64,000 bases of DNA from positions 2,247,897 through 2,311,896 of the forward strand of contig JAREIK010002991.1 of assembly GCA_029783825.1 (NCBI GenBank), read 5' to 3'. The translations under genes were made by a program, and so were the position numbers. Shown one piece after another: positions 25,651-37,195 of this stretch; positions within the stretch are counted from its first letter, which is position 1; each line of letters begins with the position of its first letter. This DNA is from Sapria himalayana. Taxonomy: Eukaryota; Streptophyta; Magnoliopsida; Malpighiales; Rafflesiaceae. The notes beneath the pieces were generated by a model, which did no database searches, was not told where the DNA came from, and saw only the letters and a program-made list of their open reading frames with translations.

Positions 25651-26178
25651 ATAAGTAGTAATGTTATTTTAATTGTGCATATGTGTTTTTGATTTTTTTT
25701 TTTTTAAAATTTTTCTAGGAGATTTCTGATTTTAGAATAATTTTGTTTATCATGTATGTTTACGATGTCTCACTCATATGAGGTGACTAGTTATAAATCA
25801 TCTAAAGCAGGTACCTTCAATTGCAATTCTATTTGAAATATCTTTAGAAATTATAATACTTTCTTGGCATTGATGTGTCTGTGTTAATGTTTATATAATC
25901 ATACACTATTCATACATCCATCGAATTGTTTGCTTTTGATTTTTTTTTTTTTTTTTTTTTTTTTGTGTTTATCTTTGAGTGCATTTGCTGATGTTCCAGC
26001 AAACTTCAAGCAGACTTGGTTTGACTGAAAGTGAAAAGCTGAGAAGTGACATGCGGTTCCCTCGGACTAAGTGTTTCATGTCCTCGTGGTCGAACTGTTC
26101 AATCAAACTGATGCGAACGCATTTCTGGAGATAGCTGAGATTGCTCATGTTTTTTATCTTCATCAAGGGTCTGAACGA

Positions 26179-29100
26179 ATGGGTGCTTGCGTATCAACCT
26201 GTAGTCGAAGTTCTCGCAACAGCAGGATAAAGGAAGAGGCAGTTCCACCTTACTGTCTGGATGCTGCTTTATTAGGGCTAGTGGGAACCAAAACGGCTTC
26301 TGGCTACGAAAGAACAGTACAACATTCACAAAACTGGTTCTCCTCCAATGGAATCAGCCAAACTTCTTGTTTATTTACACAGCAGGGACGTAAGGGAGTA
26401 AACCAGGATGCAATGATTGTGTGGGAGGTAAAACATGTGTTCTTCTTTCAAGTTTTCAAATTCCCTAAAATTGATAATTCTATGTTTTTGTGGAAAACAG
26501 GTTATTCCTTATGCCGCAGGGGCTATTCCCTATATGGATATTTATGGCCAATCTAATAATAAGGGAAATTGTGAGTTCAATAATTGTATCGTGCGCATTA
26601 TACATTAAAAATTCAGAAAATAAAATAATGCTTAATGCCTCATCCATCCTCTGATACCATCAACAGTACTTGCTAATACTGCCACATGTGTAATTCTCCG
26701 AGTAATAATTTTTTTATGTCGTGTCACTTATATAAATTGCTAAATTACTAATTTAGTTATTTGGTTTTTTTGATCAATTTTATTTTTTAGTTCATTTCCA
26801 AAGTTCTTCGATGCTATATAATATTATTTCTTTCATAATTTTTTTTATGTTCTGTTTTTTTTTTTTTTTGTGATTTTCATTTTGAATTCATACATATCAT
26901 CTATGAGTTTTGTGGCATGCTAAAAGCTATGCTAACAGCATGATAGTCTGGCTAACAAAGAGGATGAATGCTCTCATCCAGGGGTCATCAGTTCGATCCT
27001 CATGGATATCGAATATGCTCTCCAGGGGGTATCTTCCAGTGAGATTTATCATGCTGTTGGGATGTGGGCCTTACTTTCTCTGACCCTAGGCCCTGAGGCT
27101 CATATGCTCTCTAGGGTATCTGCAGCGAGATTTATCATGATATTCACTTTGTAATCAATTGTGTCTTGTATAACCAGATTATAGAAAGATGACTTCTGAA
27201 TGGTGAGTGTATCATTCTTTCTTTTTGTCTTTTAGCAAAAATGTTTTCTATATAACCAGATTCAGAGCTAGTAACAATTTTTAGAGTTGTTATTTTGCTC
27301 TTGTAAATGAATGAATGTGGGCAGGCGATTGCATATTGTATTCTTTTTGGCCGAACTAATTTTTTTTTGCCTAGCAAAATGCTTATTATGTTGAGTAATC
27401 TTGTCTAGTTTTTTTTTTTTTTAAAAAAAAAACCAGCTTGAATCCCCGAGCCATATTGGGCTTGGAGTAGAGGGTCAATTGGGCCTTGCTGGACTAGCAC
27501 ATCCTGAACTTTGCTAGCCTTGTTGGGCCACCGTGCTGTGCCTGACACTACACGGCACGACATCATGAGAGGTAGGCTCGACCCTGGTTGGTTGGGCTCA
27601 TGAGAGGTAGCCTTCTCAGCCATGTTTGATGGTTATGCTCATGCTTGGTTGGGCTGGCCACTATGCCCCCACCCTGGTTGGCTGCTGCCACTGGCCAGTC
27701 AGCTAGTGGCCCTGGCCTAGTGGGCAGTGGTCAGTGACCACTGGATTGGACTGGCCAGGCTAGCAGCTAGTCAGTGTCCAATCCAATGCTAGTGCCATCG
27801 ACTATAATTAAAATTTTACAAGCTAGTGGTTACTACGCCTCAAGCATGGGGTTGTGGACTTTGACCTTGTTAGGCAATTTATATTTACAATAAAATATTA
27901 ATTTTTTAAAATCTAAATATTAAAAATAAATGAAAATGAATAAAATTTACAGCTTAATAAAAAAAATTATTATTTCATAATTTTGATTTAATTTATGAAT
28001 AATAATAAATTGAAAAATGATAAAAGTATAGTACACCAGTGAATAGAAATCAGTAGCAAAACTAACACATAATTCTTCTAATATCCTCTATCAGCCTATG
28101 TGATTCGGATTATCATATCTGAAGTTTTTAGTTATAGTGGTAGTCATAATATTCTCGATATTGTGTGAGTTGTTATCTATTAGTATTTTTTTCATTTGAT
28201 CTTGAAGGCTGATCTGTAAATTATTCCAGATCTTAAAGTATGATATTGTTTGTATAATATCTGATCGTAGTTTTAATCTCATATTTAAAATAATAATTAT
28301 AGTGCCAAAAAAAGTAGACTTTAATATTATGCTTGATATTGAAGGAGTCGATAGATCATGTGCTATGTTAGATATCATGAAATATGTAAATTTATATGAT
28401 TTCATTTAACTCATTATATCTAGTAAATCTTCTAATATTCTCTCATGATGTCGTGCTATCATAGTGGCACTACATCATGTGAGGTAGGCCTTGCTTGATA
28501 CAATGCTCACCTTCCTTAGCTAGGCGTGTTGGTCGTCTTGGGTTGGGCTGGCCATTGGCTATGCTCCCTTGCCCTAGTTGGCTGCTGTCATTGGCCAGTC
28601 ACTTAGTGGCCAGTGCCCATTGAGCAATGGCCACTGCCAATAGATTGGACTGGCCAGGCCAACAGTCAGCTATGTTCTGTCCAGTGGGCAGTGACCACTA
28701 TGGCACTGCCAGTGCCAGTGTCACTAGCTATAATTAAAATTTTACAGCCTGTGGTCACTGTGCATCAAGCATGAGGCCATGGACATCGATTTTGTTAGAT
28801 ACTTTATATTTACAATAAAATTTAAATTTTTATAAATTTAAATATTAAAAATAAATTGTATAGCATCATAAATAAAAATGAATAAAATTTACAATTCAAT
28901 AAAAAAATATTTTTATTTCATAATTTTGGTTTAATCATATCATAAATAATAATGAATTGATAAATTATAAAAGCACAATACGACAATGAATAGTAGTCAA
29001 CAACATCAACATGCAAATCTTCAAATATTTTTTATTAGTCTGTATGATATAAATTATTATAACTTAAGCTCATAGTTATAGTGATAGTCTTAATATTCTT

Positions 29101-32100
29101 GATATCTTATGAGTCATTATTTATTAATAATTTTTTTTCTTGATTTTGAAGATTAATTCATGATTTTTCTCATAACTTTAATTTTAATATTGTTTTTATG
29201 ATATTTGGTCATAATTTTGATCTCATATTAGAGATGTCAAATGGGATGGGCTGGCCTAGTCCGACACGGGCATGACACAGTTTAGTATCGTGCCCATGCC
29301 CAACACGATACGCTACAGTGCCGTGCCCCAGCCCATCGTGCCGTGCGACACGTGGGCATAGCACGTGATCACGCATTGAACGTGGTCAATACGAGTCGAT
29401 GTCCGATAGGCGAGGCTTGCCGAGTCCAAAAAGGGTGAAGATGCGTAGCGGAGAGGCGGTGCGCCATTGAAATCCTAACTTTTTCTTAAAAAAATTAGGG
29501 TTTTGTCTGACGCGAACCAGGCCAAGCCTAGTGGTTTTTTGGGCCGCTGATCTGGGCCGGGCCGGCACAGAACAGTAACCATGCCAGGCCAGGTACGATA
29601 GCCCAGTTGGGCGGCCTAAAACTGGGTTGGGTAATGCCGGCCCAGTCCATTTGACATCTCTATCTCATATTTGAAATAATATTCACATTCAGAAAAAATA
29701 AATTCTAATATTATGCTAATATCAAAGGAGTCAGTATATTAAATACTATTTTATATAGCATAAAATAAGTGAATTTATATAATTTCAATTAATTTAATAT
29801 ATTTAAATTTTTAATATTATTATGTAATAGAATGAAATAATAATCAATACATAAGTACCAAGATAGTCCACTCATATTTGAAGGATCATCCCGTCATTTG
29901 TCCCTGACTAGTTGAATGAAAAAAATTATAATTTTAATATATAATGTCCATGCTTGTACTAAAAAATTTATTAAAATTATTATATCTAATATTATAATAT
30001 TTAAATATATTATTTAATTATTCATGAATTTTATTTTCTTATTTGTTTGTTTGATTTATGCAAATTGATATGTATTTTAATATATTTTTTATTCATTTTA
30101 TTTACTTTAAAATATATATAGGTAATCAAATAATACATATATAGAATGAATAATAAATATTTTAAATACTTAATTTTCATCTCAACAACATAATATTAAA
30201 ATTAGGATATCCTCTATACTTGTTAAATATATTATTAATATCATATATGCACTTAAGTGTAAAACATGTTGTAGGAGTGTATATCAATGAATACATGTTC
30301 ATCATATCATAAAAATTCTTTAAGAATTTTAAAATTAAAATTTTGTTTTTAGTCTGAATCATAAATAATAATTTTGTTATTTTTATTATTAATATAGTTG
30401 AATATTATGTGTTGATAGTTAATATATAAATCTAATATCATGTAGGTATAATTTTAATGATGTTGATATTTGTTTGGATACATAGATAGAATGACTAATT
30501 AATATTTAAAATATTTAGGTTCGTTTTGACAGCATGACATTAAAATTAGGTCATCCTTATATTTGTTAAATATATTATTAATATTATACATGCACCTATG
30601 TGTAATGCATGTTGTATGAGTATATATCAACGAATACATGTTTATTGAATCATAAATTTTTTTAAGAATTCTATAAATTAAAAATTTTTTTTTAGTCTAA
30701 ATCATTAATAATAATTTTGTTAATTTTTATTATTAAAATAGTTGAATATCATGTGTTGATAGTTAATATATAAATCTAATATCAGGTAGATATATTTTAA
30801 ATAATGGTAGATATTTGTTTGGATTATTTTTCATTTTAGACTTGTTGACAAACATAGAGTATACAATTATTATTGCATGTTAATTATCTTAAGGTATTTA
30901 AATAAAATTTTTATATTTTGTAATGTGGGGAAACTTATTTTTTTTATTTGCACTATTTGGCTAATTATATAACACGTAGACTTAATATGAAAATTAACAC
31001 GTAGACTTAATATCTAGAATCGAGAATTTATTCGTGAATCAAATTTTTTATAATTTTTTTCACGTTAATTAATTCATATCTCCTACAGTTAGTAATTTTT
31101 TTTTTTGGTATTTTAGTTTTTATTTTTGTGATTTTTTTTTGATATTTTATTGTTTTTTCACGTTAAATTCATAATACAATAGGTTGAAGTTATTTTTTTT
31201 CATGTTAATTAATTCATATAGTTGACAGTTTTTTTTTTTTTGGTATTTTAGTTTTATTTTTGTGATATTTTGAGGATTTTGGTCTCTTGAAAATTATTAT
31301 TAAATCGATTTATGTGAATTGATTTGCGATTTAGCGATTCAGCGATTCAGTCTTCGATTCATGCATATTTTTGATTCTTTTAAAGATTCGGACTCACTGA
31401 ATCGTCGTGAATTAAATTGTGAATCGAATCGTGAATCGTACGATTTTGATAACAGTGAATCTAATTCATTAATAATTCTTACTATTTCATTAATTTATCA
31501 TGAATTTATTAACTTGGATTAACTTTATTATTTGCCATCTACTAAGAAAGTAGCAATTCTCGCGGGACAGACATTCCAATTGTGTAGCACGCTCAAAGCA
31601 GGAAAGTTCCTAGCACCAACATGTATCAATAAATCTGAGTGCTCTTGTCACTGCTGTTTAATGCGGTCTGATATTCTGTGGTTAAGCCGGACAGTAATTT
31701 TTCAAGTTTTTAGCTGACACTCTTGCACGTTGATAGGATTTCTTATCAGAGGGTGTGACATTTTGCGGTGTATTTGATGGCCATGGCCCGCAAGGTCATC
31801 ATGTGGCTGGCAGCGTAAGGGATGCCCTACCATTAAAATTGATGTCTGCTCTAGCTAATCTGTCCCGGCAGAGGAACAGAGCAACCCAAGCATGCTTTAA
31901 TGGGAAGAGATTGCTCGTGGAAGAATCCGAGGATGTCCCAGCGGAGGATAAGCTGAAATTGCTGTGGAGAGAAGCATTCATGAAGTCGTACAAGACAATG
32001 GATAAAGAGCTGAAATGGCATCAAAATCTGGACTGCTTCTGCAGCGGGAGCACTGCCGTCACCATAGTAAAGCAGGTATTCTGGCATGAATGACCGACCA

Positions 32101-34012
32101 CATGCTCGTCATCGTGTTCGTATGATTTTTTATTTATTTTTTATTGATTTTAATATGATTTTTGATTGCCACCCGGGACGTGACGTCCTCCATTTTGAAA
32201 GGATTCAAATCTTTTCATTGGTAACATTGGGGATTCTCGCGCAATCATGGGATCCAAAGATGAGAACGATGAGCTAGTTGCAATACAATTAACGGTGGAT
32301 TTGAAGCCTAATTTGCCAAGTGAGTGTGGGCTGTGAATTTTATTTATTTATTTATTTTTTTTTTTAGTTTTTTTTTTTTTTTTTTTGTGGTCATGACTTG
32401 CCTGTTATAGATCGATCACCAATGGCACATGACAGCCTAATTGGTAAAATGTTGAATTCGCGCCTTCTTGGAGGTTGTGTGTTTGATCTCCATGAGCTGC
32501 CATCAAACTGGGATACGGGTAGATTGTCGTGGGCCCAATTGGGCCCAGGGATACCACCAGGTTAAAAAAATTTGCGTATCGTAGGAAGATCACCAACGGC
32601 ATAGTAGTCCTATTGACGAGATGTTGAATTTGTTCATCCTTGGAGTTTGTGAGTTTGATCCCCATGAGCCACCATCAATTACTAGGACAAGAAAATGCCC
32701 AATTGGGCCCATGATTTTTTTTTTCATGGGCCCAATTGGGCCCATGGATACCATTTGGTTTAAAAAACTTGTCTATGATAGATAGATCACCAAAGGCCTA
32801 ATGATCATCCTATTGAGGAGATTTTGAATTATCGTCTCATTGGAGTTTGATTCTCATGAGCTACCATCCGTTGCTGGGACAGAAAAAATGCACCGCCTAG
32901 GGTTCGGGTGGATTGTCATAGGCCCAATTAGGCCCAGGGATTCTACTAGGTTAAAAAAAAAAAAACTAGCCTATGATAGATAGATCACCAACATCATAGC
33001 AGTCCGATTGACAAGATATTATTGAATTTTTGTCATTGGAATTTGTGAGTTTGATCCCCACGAGCTTCCATCAAATGCTGGGACAAGAAGATGCACCCTC
33101 CTGGGATATGAGGGGAGTGTCATGGGCCCAATTCGGCCCAGGGATACAACTCGGTAAAAAACAAAAAAAAAAAAAACTTGTCTGTGATGGATATGAGTGG
33201 ATTGTGAGTGCGTGCTTTTGTTTTCCAGGAGAAGAAGAAAGAATAAGCAAGTGTAAAGGAAGAGTGTTTGCATTGCAAGACGAGCCTGGAGTGGCCAGGG
33301 TTTGGTTGCCATTTGATGATGCACCTGGCCTAGCAATGGCACGGGCATTTGGTGACTTCTGTCTGAAAGATTACGGAGTCATTTCCGTGCCAGAATTCTC
33401 TCACCGGGTGCTAACCGAGCAGGATCTATTCATTGTTCTCGCTTCTGATGGGGTAGGCATTTCTTCGACCATCTGTCTCTTCCGCCAGGTGCTTGTTTAA
33501 TTTACCTTCTGTTGAAGGTCTGGGATGTACTGAGCAACAAGGAAGTGGTGGAGATTGTATCATCTGTGCCATCACGAACACTGGCAGCAAGGATTTTGGT
33601 GAAGTTGGCCATGCACGAATGGCAGTCAAAATACCCAACTTCAAAAATGGACGACTGTGCTGTGGTCTGCTTGTTTTTGGATGGGAAAGTGGATGCAACT
33701 GTGAAACATGGTTCTCTGGGTCTGCCTTCCGCCCCTCTCACCAGCCACCATGCTGCTGCTGCTGCTGCTGGTGGTGGTGGTGGTGGTGGTGGTGGTGGCA
33801 GTGGTGGTGGTGATGGTGTAAGTGAACTACTGCAGCTGGAAACAGAACCGGAGCCATGCCTGCAAAGGAACTTCACAGTGAGATCACTGGTTCCTGCTGG
33901 CGGCGTGTGCGGGGAAGTAGAGGCTGAGGAAGAGCAGAGTTGGACAAGTTTGGAAGGCACCTCTCGAGTGAACTCACTCGTTCGGCTTCCTAGATTTCCA
34001 AAATTCACTTAA
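26179..34012 (+). CDS. Protein phosphatase 2C, clade-E-like (474 aa, five coding exons)
   Basis: This is a Mn2+/Mg2+-dependent serine/threonine phosphatase (PPM family). Exons are 26179-26427, 31737-32075, 32202-32319, 33229-33452 and 33518-34012 (TAA). All junctions are GT/AG and the frame stays open, giving 474 codons. The start is the first ATG of MGACVST, an N-myristoylation consensus with a nearby cysteine, so membrane anchoring is likely. Motifs: NQDAMIVWE (75-83), GVFDGHG (94-100, metal ligand D97), GNIGDSRAIMG (203-213), LPFDDAPGLAMARAFGDF (262-279), VLASDGVWDVLS (305-316, D309) and KMDDCAVVCLFL (353-364, D356). The metal-binding acidic residues are present, so it should be active. 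The C-terminal ~110 residues are low-complexity, with Ala6-Gly10 (389-404). Intron lengths are 5309, 126, 909 and 65 bp; introns 1 and 3 are full of repeats. Clade assignment is from motif wording only. Confidence 0.93.
26940..27140 (+). mobile_element. tRNA-derived SINE-like sequence in PP2C intron 1
   Basis: A tRNA-like head has AGTTCGATCC as B box (near 26990) and TAGTCTGGCTA (near 26944) where an A box should lie. It is followed by a body in which GAGATTTATCATG occurs twice (near 27040 and 27127). No clear poly-A tail or target-site duplication was identified. Confidence 0.45.
27430..30850 (-). pseudogene. hAT transposase remnant with tandem duplications, minus strand
   Basis: Minus-strand frames match the C-terminal half of a plant hAT transposase. 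30700-30540 and 30362-30177 hold two versions of one segment (for example MMNMYSLIYTPTTCFTLKCI), part of a tandem duplication of about 355 bp (30120-30480, 30480-30835). The hAT dimerisation block appears at 28405-28091 (AHDLSTPSISSI, usual ARDLLTPPVSSV) and again, interrupted by a MITE, at 29820-29040. The GC-rich terminal-like region is also doubled (27430-27830 and 28440-28740), so 27430-28440 and 28440-29820 are tandem copies. The same transposase family occurs at 37860 and 41700. Confidence 0.65.
29229..29662. mobile_element. hAT MITE inside the duplicated hAT remnant
   Basis: The 16-bp terminal inverted repeats TAGAGATGTCAAATGG / CCATTTGACATCTCTA are perfect. The 8-bp target-site duplication TCTCATAT lies at 29221-29228 and 29663-29670. 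The parallel tandem unit keeps the uninterrupted site (AATCTCATATTTAAAATAA near 28276), which proves the insertion and its boundaries. It shares the CCTAA...TTAGGG palindrome and the GGGCCGG-rich ends with the element at 5031-5579. It has no coding capacity. Confidence 0.92.
32411..33200 (+). repeat. Four tandem tRNA-SINE-like units in PP2C intron 3
   Basis: Units start near 32411, 32587, 32784 and 32982 (periods of about 176, 197 and 198 bp). Each has AGATCACCAA at its head, a B-box-like GTTTGATCCCC (with variants), then GGGCCCAATTGGGCCCA with variants, GGATACCA-like sequence and an A-rich end. The layout is that of a tRNA-derived SINE, but head-to-tail arrays are unusual for SINEs. They account for most of the 909-bp intron. 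Confidence 0.7.
33752..33817 (+). repeat. Trinucleotide repeat in PP2C exon 5 coding Ala6-Gly10
   Basis: GCT repeats run into GGT repeats in the reading frame, encoding six alanines, ten glycines and SGGGDG after the catalytic domain. Being trinucleotide, length changes keep the frame. Such tracts are prone to slippage, so alleles are likely to vary. Confidence 0.9.
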
Positions 34013-34149
34013 AAAAATGTCGATTTTATCTGCGTGCTTAGGGGTTATTAGGTAAGATTGGCTTAGGACACTCTCTCATGTTTATGTAGTAGACTATGTT
34101 TCAACATATAAAAATTTATTTCTCTTTTCTTCTTCCAGGTCATATTGCT

Positions 34150-34245
34150 AGAATGTGTATGATTAAATAAATACCAACACACGAGTTCTTATAAGAAGCT
34201 TAAAGTTAAATGTGTCAGGTCAAGAATAGTATTGTGATGTTCTTG
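34150..34245 (+). mobile_element. 5S rRNA-like fragment in the 3' flank of PP2C
   Basis: About 60 bp (CACGAGTTCTTATAAGAAGC onward through AATAGTATTGTGATG) align gap-free with plant 5S from CACCGGATC to AGTACTAGGATG, mostly differing by C-to-T and G-to-A changes. The G-rich block of the other units is absent. A poly(A)-signal match AATAAA (34166-34171) lies at its left edge, so it may contribute to the PP2C 3' UTR. Confidence 0.5.
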
Positions 34246-34892
34246 TGCTGCTGTATGTATATATTAGAGATCATGTTTTGGTACGATGATAAATATTTTT
34301 GTTCAACAGCTTGATAATTTGTATTGGGTTTGAGACTCATCACATGTAATTTATTCTATTTTTGAGGGTAAGATTGTTGAGATATTCATCTCTACCAAAC
34401 TACTTGCTCAAAATAGAACCCTTGTGCATCGTGCCTGATCATTTTCACCTCTTCTTTTGCTGGAACATCTCGTGGTATGTGTGTGTGTGTGGGTGTGTGT
34501 GTGTTATTTTTTTATTATTATAAATGGGGTTGGAGTCACATGCATGTGATAATGGGTCATGCATGGCTATATGAAGAAAAACGAAGATTGGTAATTTTAA
34601 TGAGGATGGCAAAGAAAAGTTGTTTATTAAAAGTGTTTGAAGGCATGATTCTCTTCCACTTTGAAATTTTGGTCATTTATACCTCTATTATGGATAATCT
34701 TGATTTTTGAAACAAACTTAGAAGATTTTTGAAGTAGTCACAATAAAACATATGCCAACTCTCACTTTTAAGGGTGGACATCATCATAATTTATAAATTT
34801 TTTTTTTTTTGATATAGGTTATATTTTAATACAAATGAATACGAGTTATGGTATTTATGTACTCTCATGCATTTTTTTTATGTACACAAAAA
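34246..34892. other. Intergenic stretch, (GT)n microsatellite
   Basis: No gene recognised. A GT-rich run lies at about 34477-34503 and a poly-T at 34800-34811. Confidence 0.6.
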
Positions 34893-35211
34893 TAGAGGTG
34901 TCAACTAGAATGTGTTGGGCTAGCACGCCCTAAAATATTTAGCCCAGCCAGGCCACTGTGTTGTGTTGGACACAACATGGTTTGTCCCTATGGGGTGTGC
35001 TATTACAACATGGCCCAATAGCCAAATTGAGGTATTCACTATGCTGAGTCATATTTGTTTGGATTAATGCCTAGTAAAAATTAGTATGATGGAGCCATGC
35101 ATGATTTAGTGCTTGGCCTGGATAAAGGCAAATCCATGCTACCCTGGGTTAGTCGTCGTAGGCAGCATAGCTAACATCATGCTTGTTTAGAATGTTGGAC
35201 TGTCATTGATA

Positions 35212-35325
35212 TCACACACGCACACGCACACAGACACACAGACACACGCACACGCACACAGACACACGCACACGCACATGCATGCACGCACACACATGCA
35301 CACATGCGCACGCACACACAAAAAC
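35212..35325. repeat. (CA)n/(CACACG)n microsatellite
   Basis: About 110 bp of CACACG, CACACA and CACAGA units. The flanking TTGGACTGTCATTGATAT (about 35194-35211) recurs inverted beside a (GT)n run near 42690-42740, so the microsatellite is an old internal part of the hAT family. Confidence 0.85.
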
Positions 35326-36689
35326 ACCAAAAATTATCACGACTAATTAAGTAGTGTTTTAGTCAAAAATTAATATCAAAATTATGCAATACTCCACAAT
35401 TTACTAATTAGCTAAAAGCCTCCAAAAAATTATTAATTTTATGACTTCATCAAAATTCACAAAAACTTCGAAGTTATGAAATAGATTTATTTATATCTAA
35501 TTCTTAGGCTTATACATCACCTAAAAATACCAAAATATTCAAGAATATTAGGTAATTTGAGTATCAAATAAACTCGTATGCTTAAGTATCAATCATCCCC
35601 AAGCAATAAATTTCTCTTCAATAAAAAAAATTCAACATCATTACATATCAATACAGTACAATGGTTTCAACATTATAATATGAAAATAAATAAAAAATAT
35701 AAATCAATATGCTGAGAAAGGTGGTTGATATGATTTTCCTCTATGATCATACTCATGAAAGGTGAAAATTCATTTTGAGTACTTGAATGGTAGTATACAA
35801 GTGGATGACCTTATTGATCTCCCTTTTGTATAACCAATCAATCTAATATCCTTGCCAGAATATCACAAAGAACCTTATGTTTTTATCTAATCAAATTTAA
35901 TGCATCCTCAAATGATTCTATCACAAAATATAAGTTATTTTGATTTGCACTATGTTTTCCTACTTCATCTATAAACTGGCACTCTTGATATGTTGTGTCA
36001 ATCCCATTTGTGTCATTTCATTTTTTCAATGTTAGCTTCCAATCCACCATGACGGTCTCATATAGTATCTCAAATAATTTAGCATTGCATGTCAATCTAA
36101 TATCTACATATTTCATTATTTCCTTTATTGTTTGTAGATCATCTCTTCAAAATTTTTTGCTCTGTGAGAAAAAATATCTCTTTTTTTGATGGAGATGTTT
36201 TTTCGACATCATATCAAATTTTTTGACTTCTATGTATAAGGATTTGATCTTATTTTTCACTTTTTCCTTGTTTCTTTTTGTATCCTATTGTATATTTTCC
36301 AAAATGCATTAACTATCAAAAACATACATCTATGTGTAGCAACGAAATGATTAATATGGGCTAGCACATCTTCTCACCTTTCTCCCATTCTTTCTGTCTC
36401 TTGCATGTTTGCTCCAATGAAGTATGAGTTTTTTTTCCTAAATTTATGTCAGTCAATCTTCTTCGAGCACCAACTTCTTTCACATTTTGTCTCTTTCAAT
36501 TCCTTTTTTAATCTCAGACAATATCATGGGGACACTATTAGACACATTGCATCAACTTATTCATCCTTGGAAACTCTCTCAGCTAGACATAAAGTAACAA
36601 GAGAATGATGAATTAGTCATCTAGAAATTTTACACTCAAGGAACCAAAGAATCAATTTCTCCAGATTCTTCACTACATCAAAATGATAA

Positions 36690-37195
36690 TCAATGAGGAT
36701 GGCATACAGTAAGAATGTTCTCTCTGGAATGATCATCAAGACATGAAGTGTCCGTAATAAAAATGAGCATATGAAATAAAATCAAACTACTCACCTCTGT
36801 GAGTTCTCCCCTCATCAAATATTCATATACACTTTTTGAAATCACCCTCCGTATACCCTTTTGATCCATCAACAAATTAATGATAGATGGAAAATTTTAT
36901 TATCTATGAAGTGATTTAAAATCCATATTATTATTTGCTCCTTGGAAACTTATATATTATCCCCCAATCAAAGTGGACCAACATATATCTCATATAGCAA
37001 GTTTTCTCTCGCCTATCCTCCACATTGACATAAAATTCTTTCACAATCAAAGTATTGCTCTGTTCTATATATATGTAAAATAATATCCAATTTCTCTTCT
37101 TGTTAATATTTTTAAAATGATGAATGAATTCATTGAATGCCCTTTCTCTGATAAAACTTTTCTTAGACAAAGCAAAATCATCTATCGCTACCATT
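36690..37195 (-). pseudogene. Athila-type 'plant transposon protein' gag-like fragment
   Basis: Minus-strand frames read SFIRERAFNEFIHHFKNINK, then WILFYIYIEQSNTLIVKEFY (37194-36931), then VYEYLMRGELTEVSS (36875-36690). These correspond to the ERGF...W..F........VREFY.N......VRG..V and W......LMP..H..EV..ER blocks of the domain found in Athila-like elements and stand-alone plant ORFs. Stops and frame changes break it. It is nested between the left end and the transposase of the hAT element. CATGACT-rich sequence upstream (37360-37680) resembles the gypsy-related repeats at 7.6 and 11.9 kb. Confidence 0.5.

Larger units (their letters stand above)
19012..25999 (+). other. Putative 7 kb 5' UTR intron; AT-rich with Copia debris
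   Basis: It begins at a GT donor and ends at TTCCAG preceded by a poly-T tract (25939-25965). 19100-21900 has no recognisable gene; a PBS-like TGGTATCAAAGAG near 20257 may mark a lost Copia element. 21930-22340 is GT-rich low-complexity sequence. TAGAGGTGGCAAATGGGC at about 22896 looks like one hAT terminus without a clear partner. Copia fragments lie at 23660-24350 (minus) and 25300-25650 (plus). An (AT)n run is at 24497-24518. Confidence 0.4.
26428..31736 (+). other. Coding intron 1 of the PP2C gene (5.3 kb, transposon-filled)
   Basis: It starts GTAAAA after TGGGAG and ends GATAG before GATTTC. Contents in order are a tRNA-derived SINE-like sequence (26940-27140), a minus-strand hAT remnant with internal tandem duplication (27430-30850) including a hAT MITE (29229-29662), a short tandem duplication (about 31060-31145 against 31190-31270), and a stretch with repeated GATTCG/GAATCG words (31300-31450). 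The last 220 bp look unique. Confidence 0.85.

Noticed and set aside
33502..34008. 168-residue minus-strand frame opposite PP2C exon 5
   Set aside because: It is antisense to a well-supported exon and consists largely of proline and alanine runs from the trinucleotide repeat.
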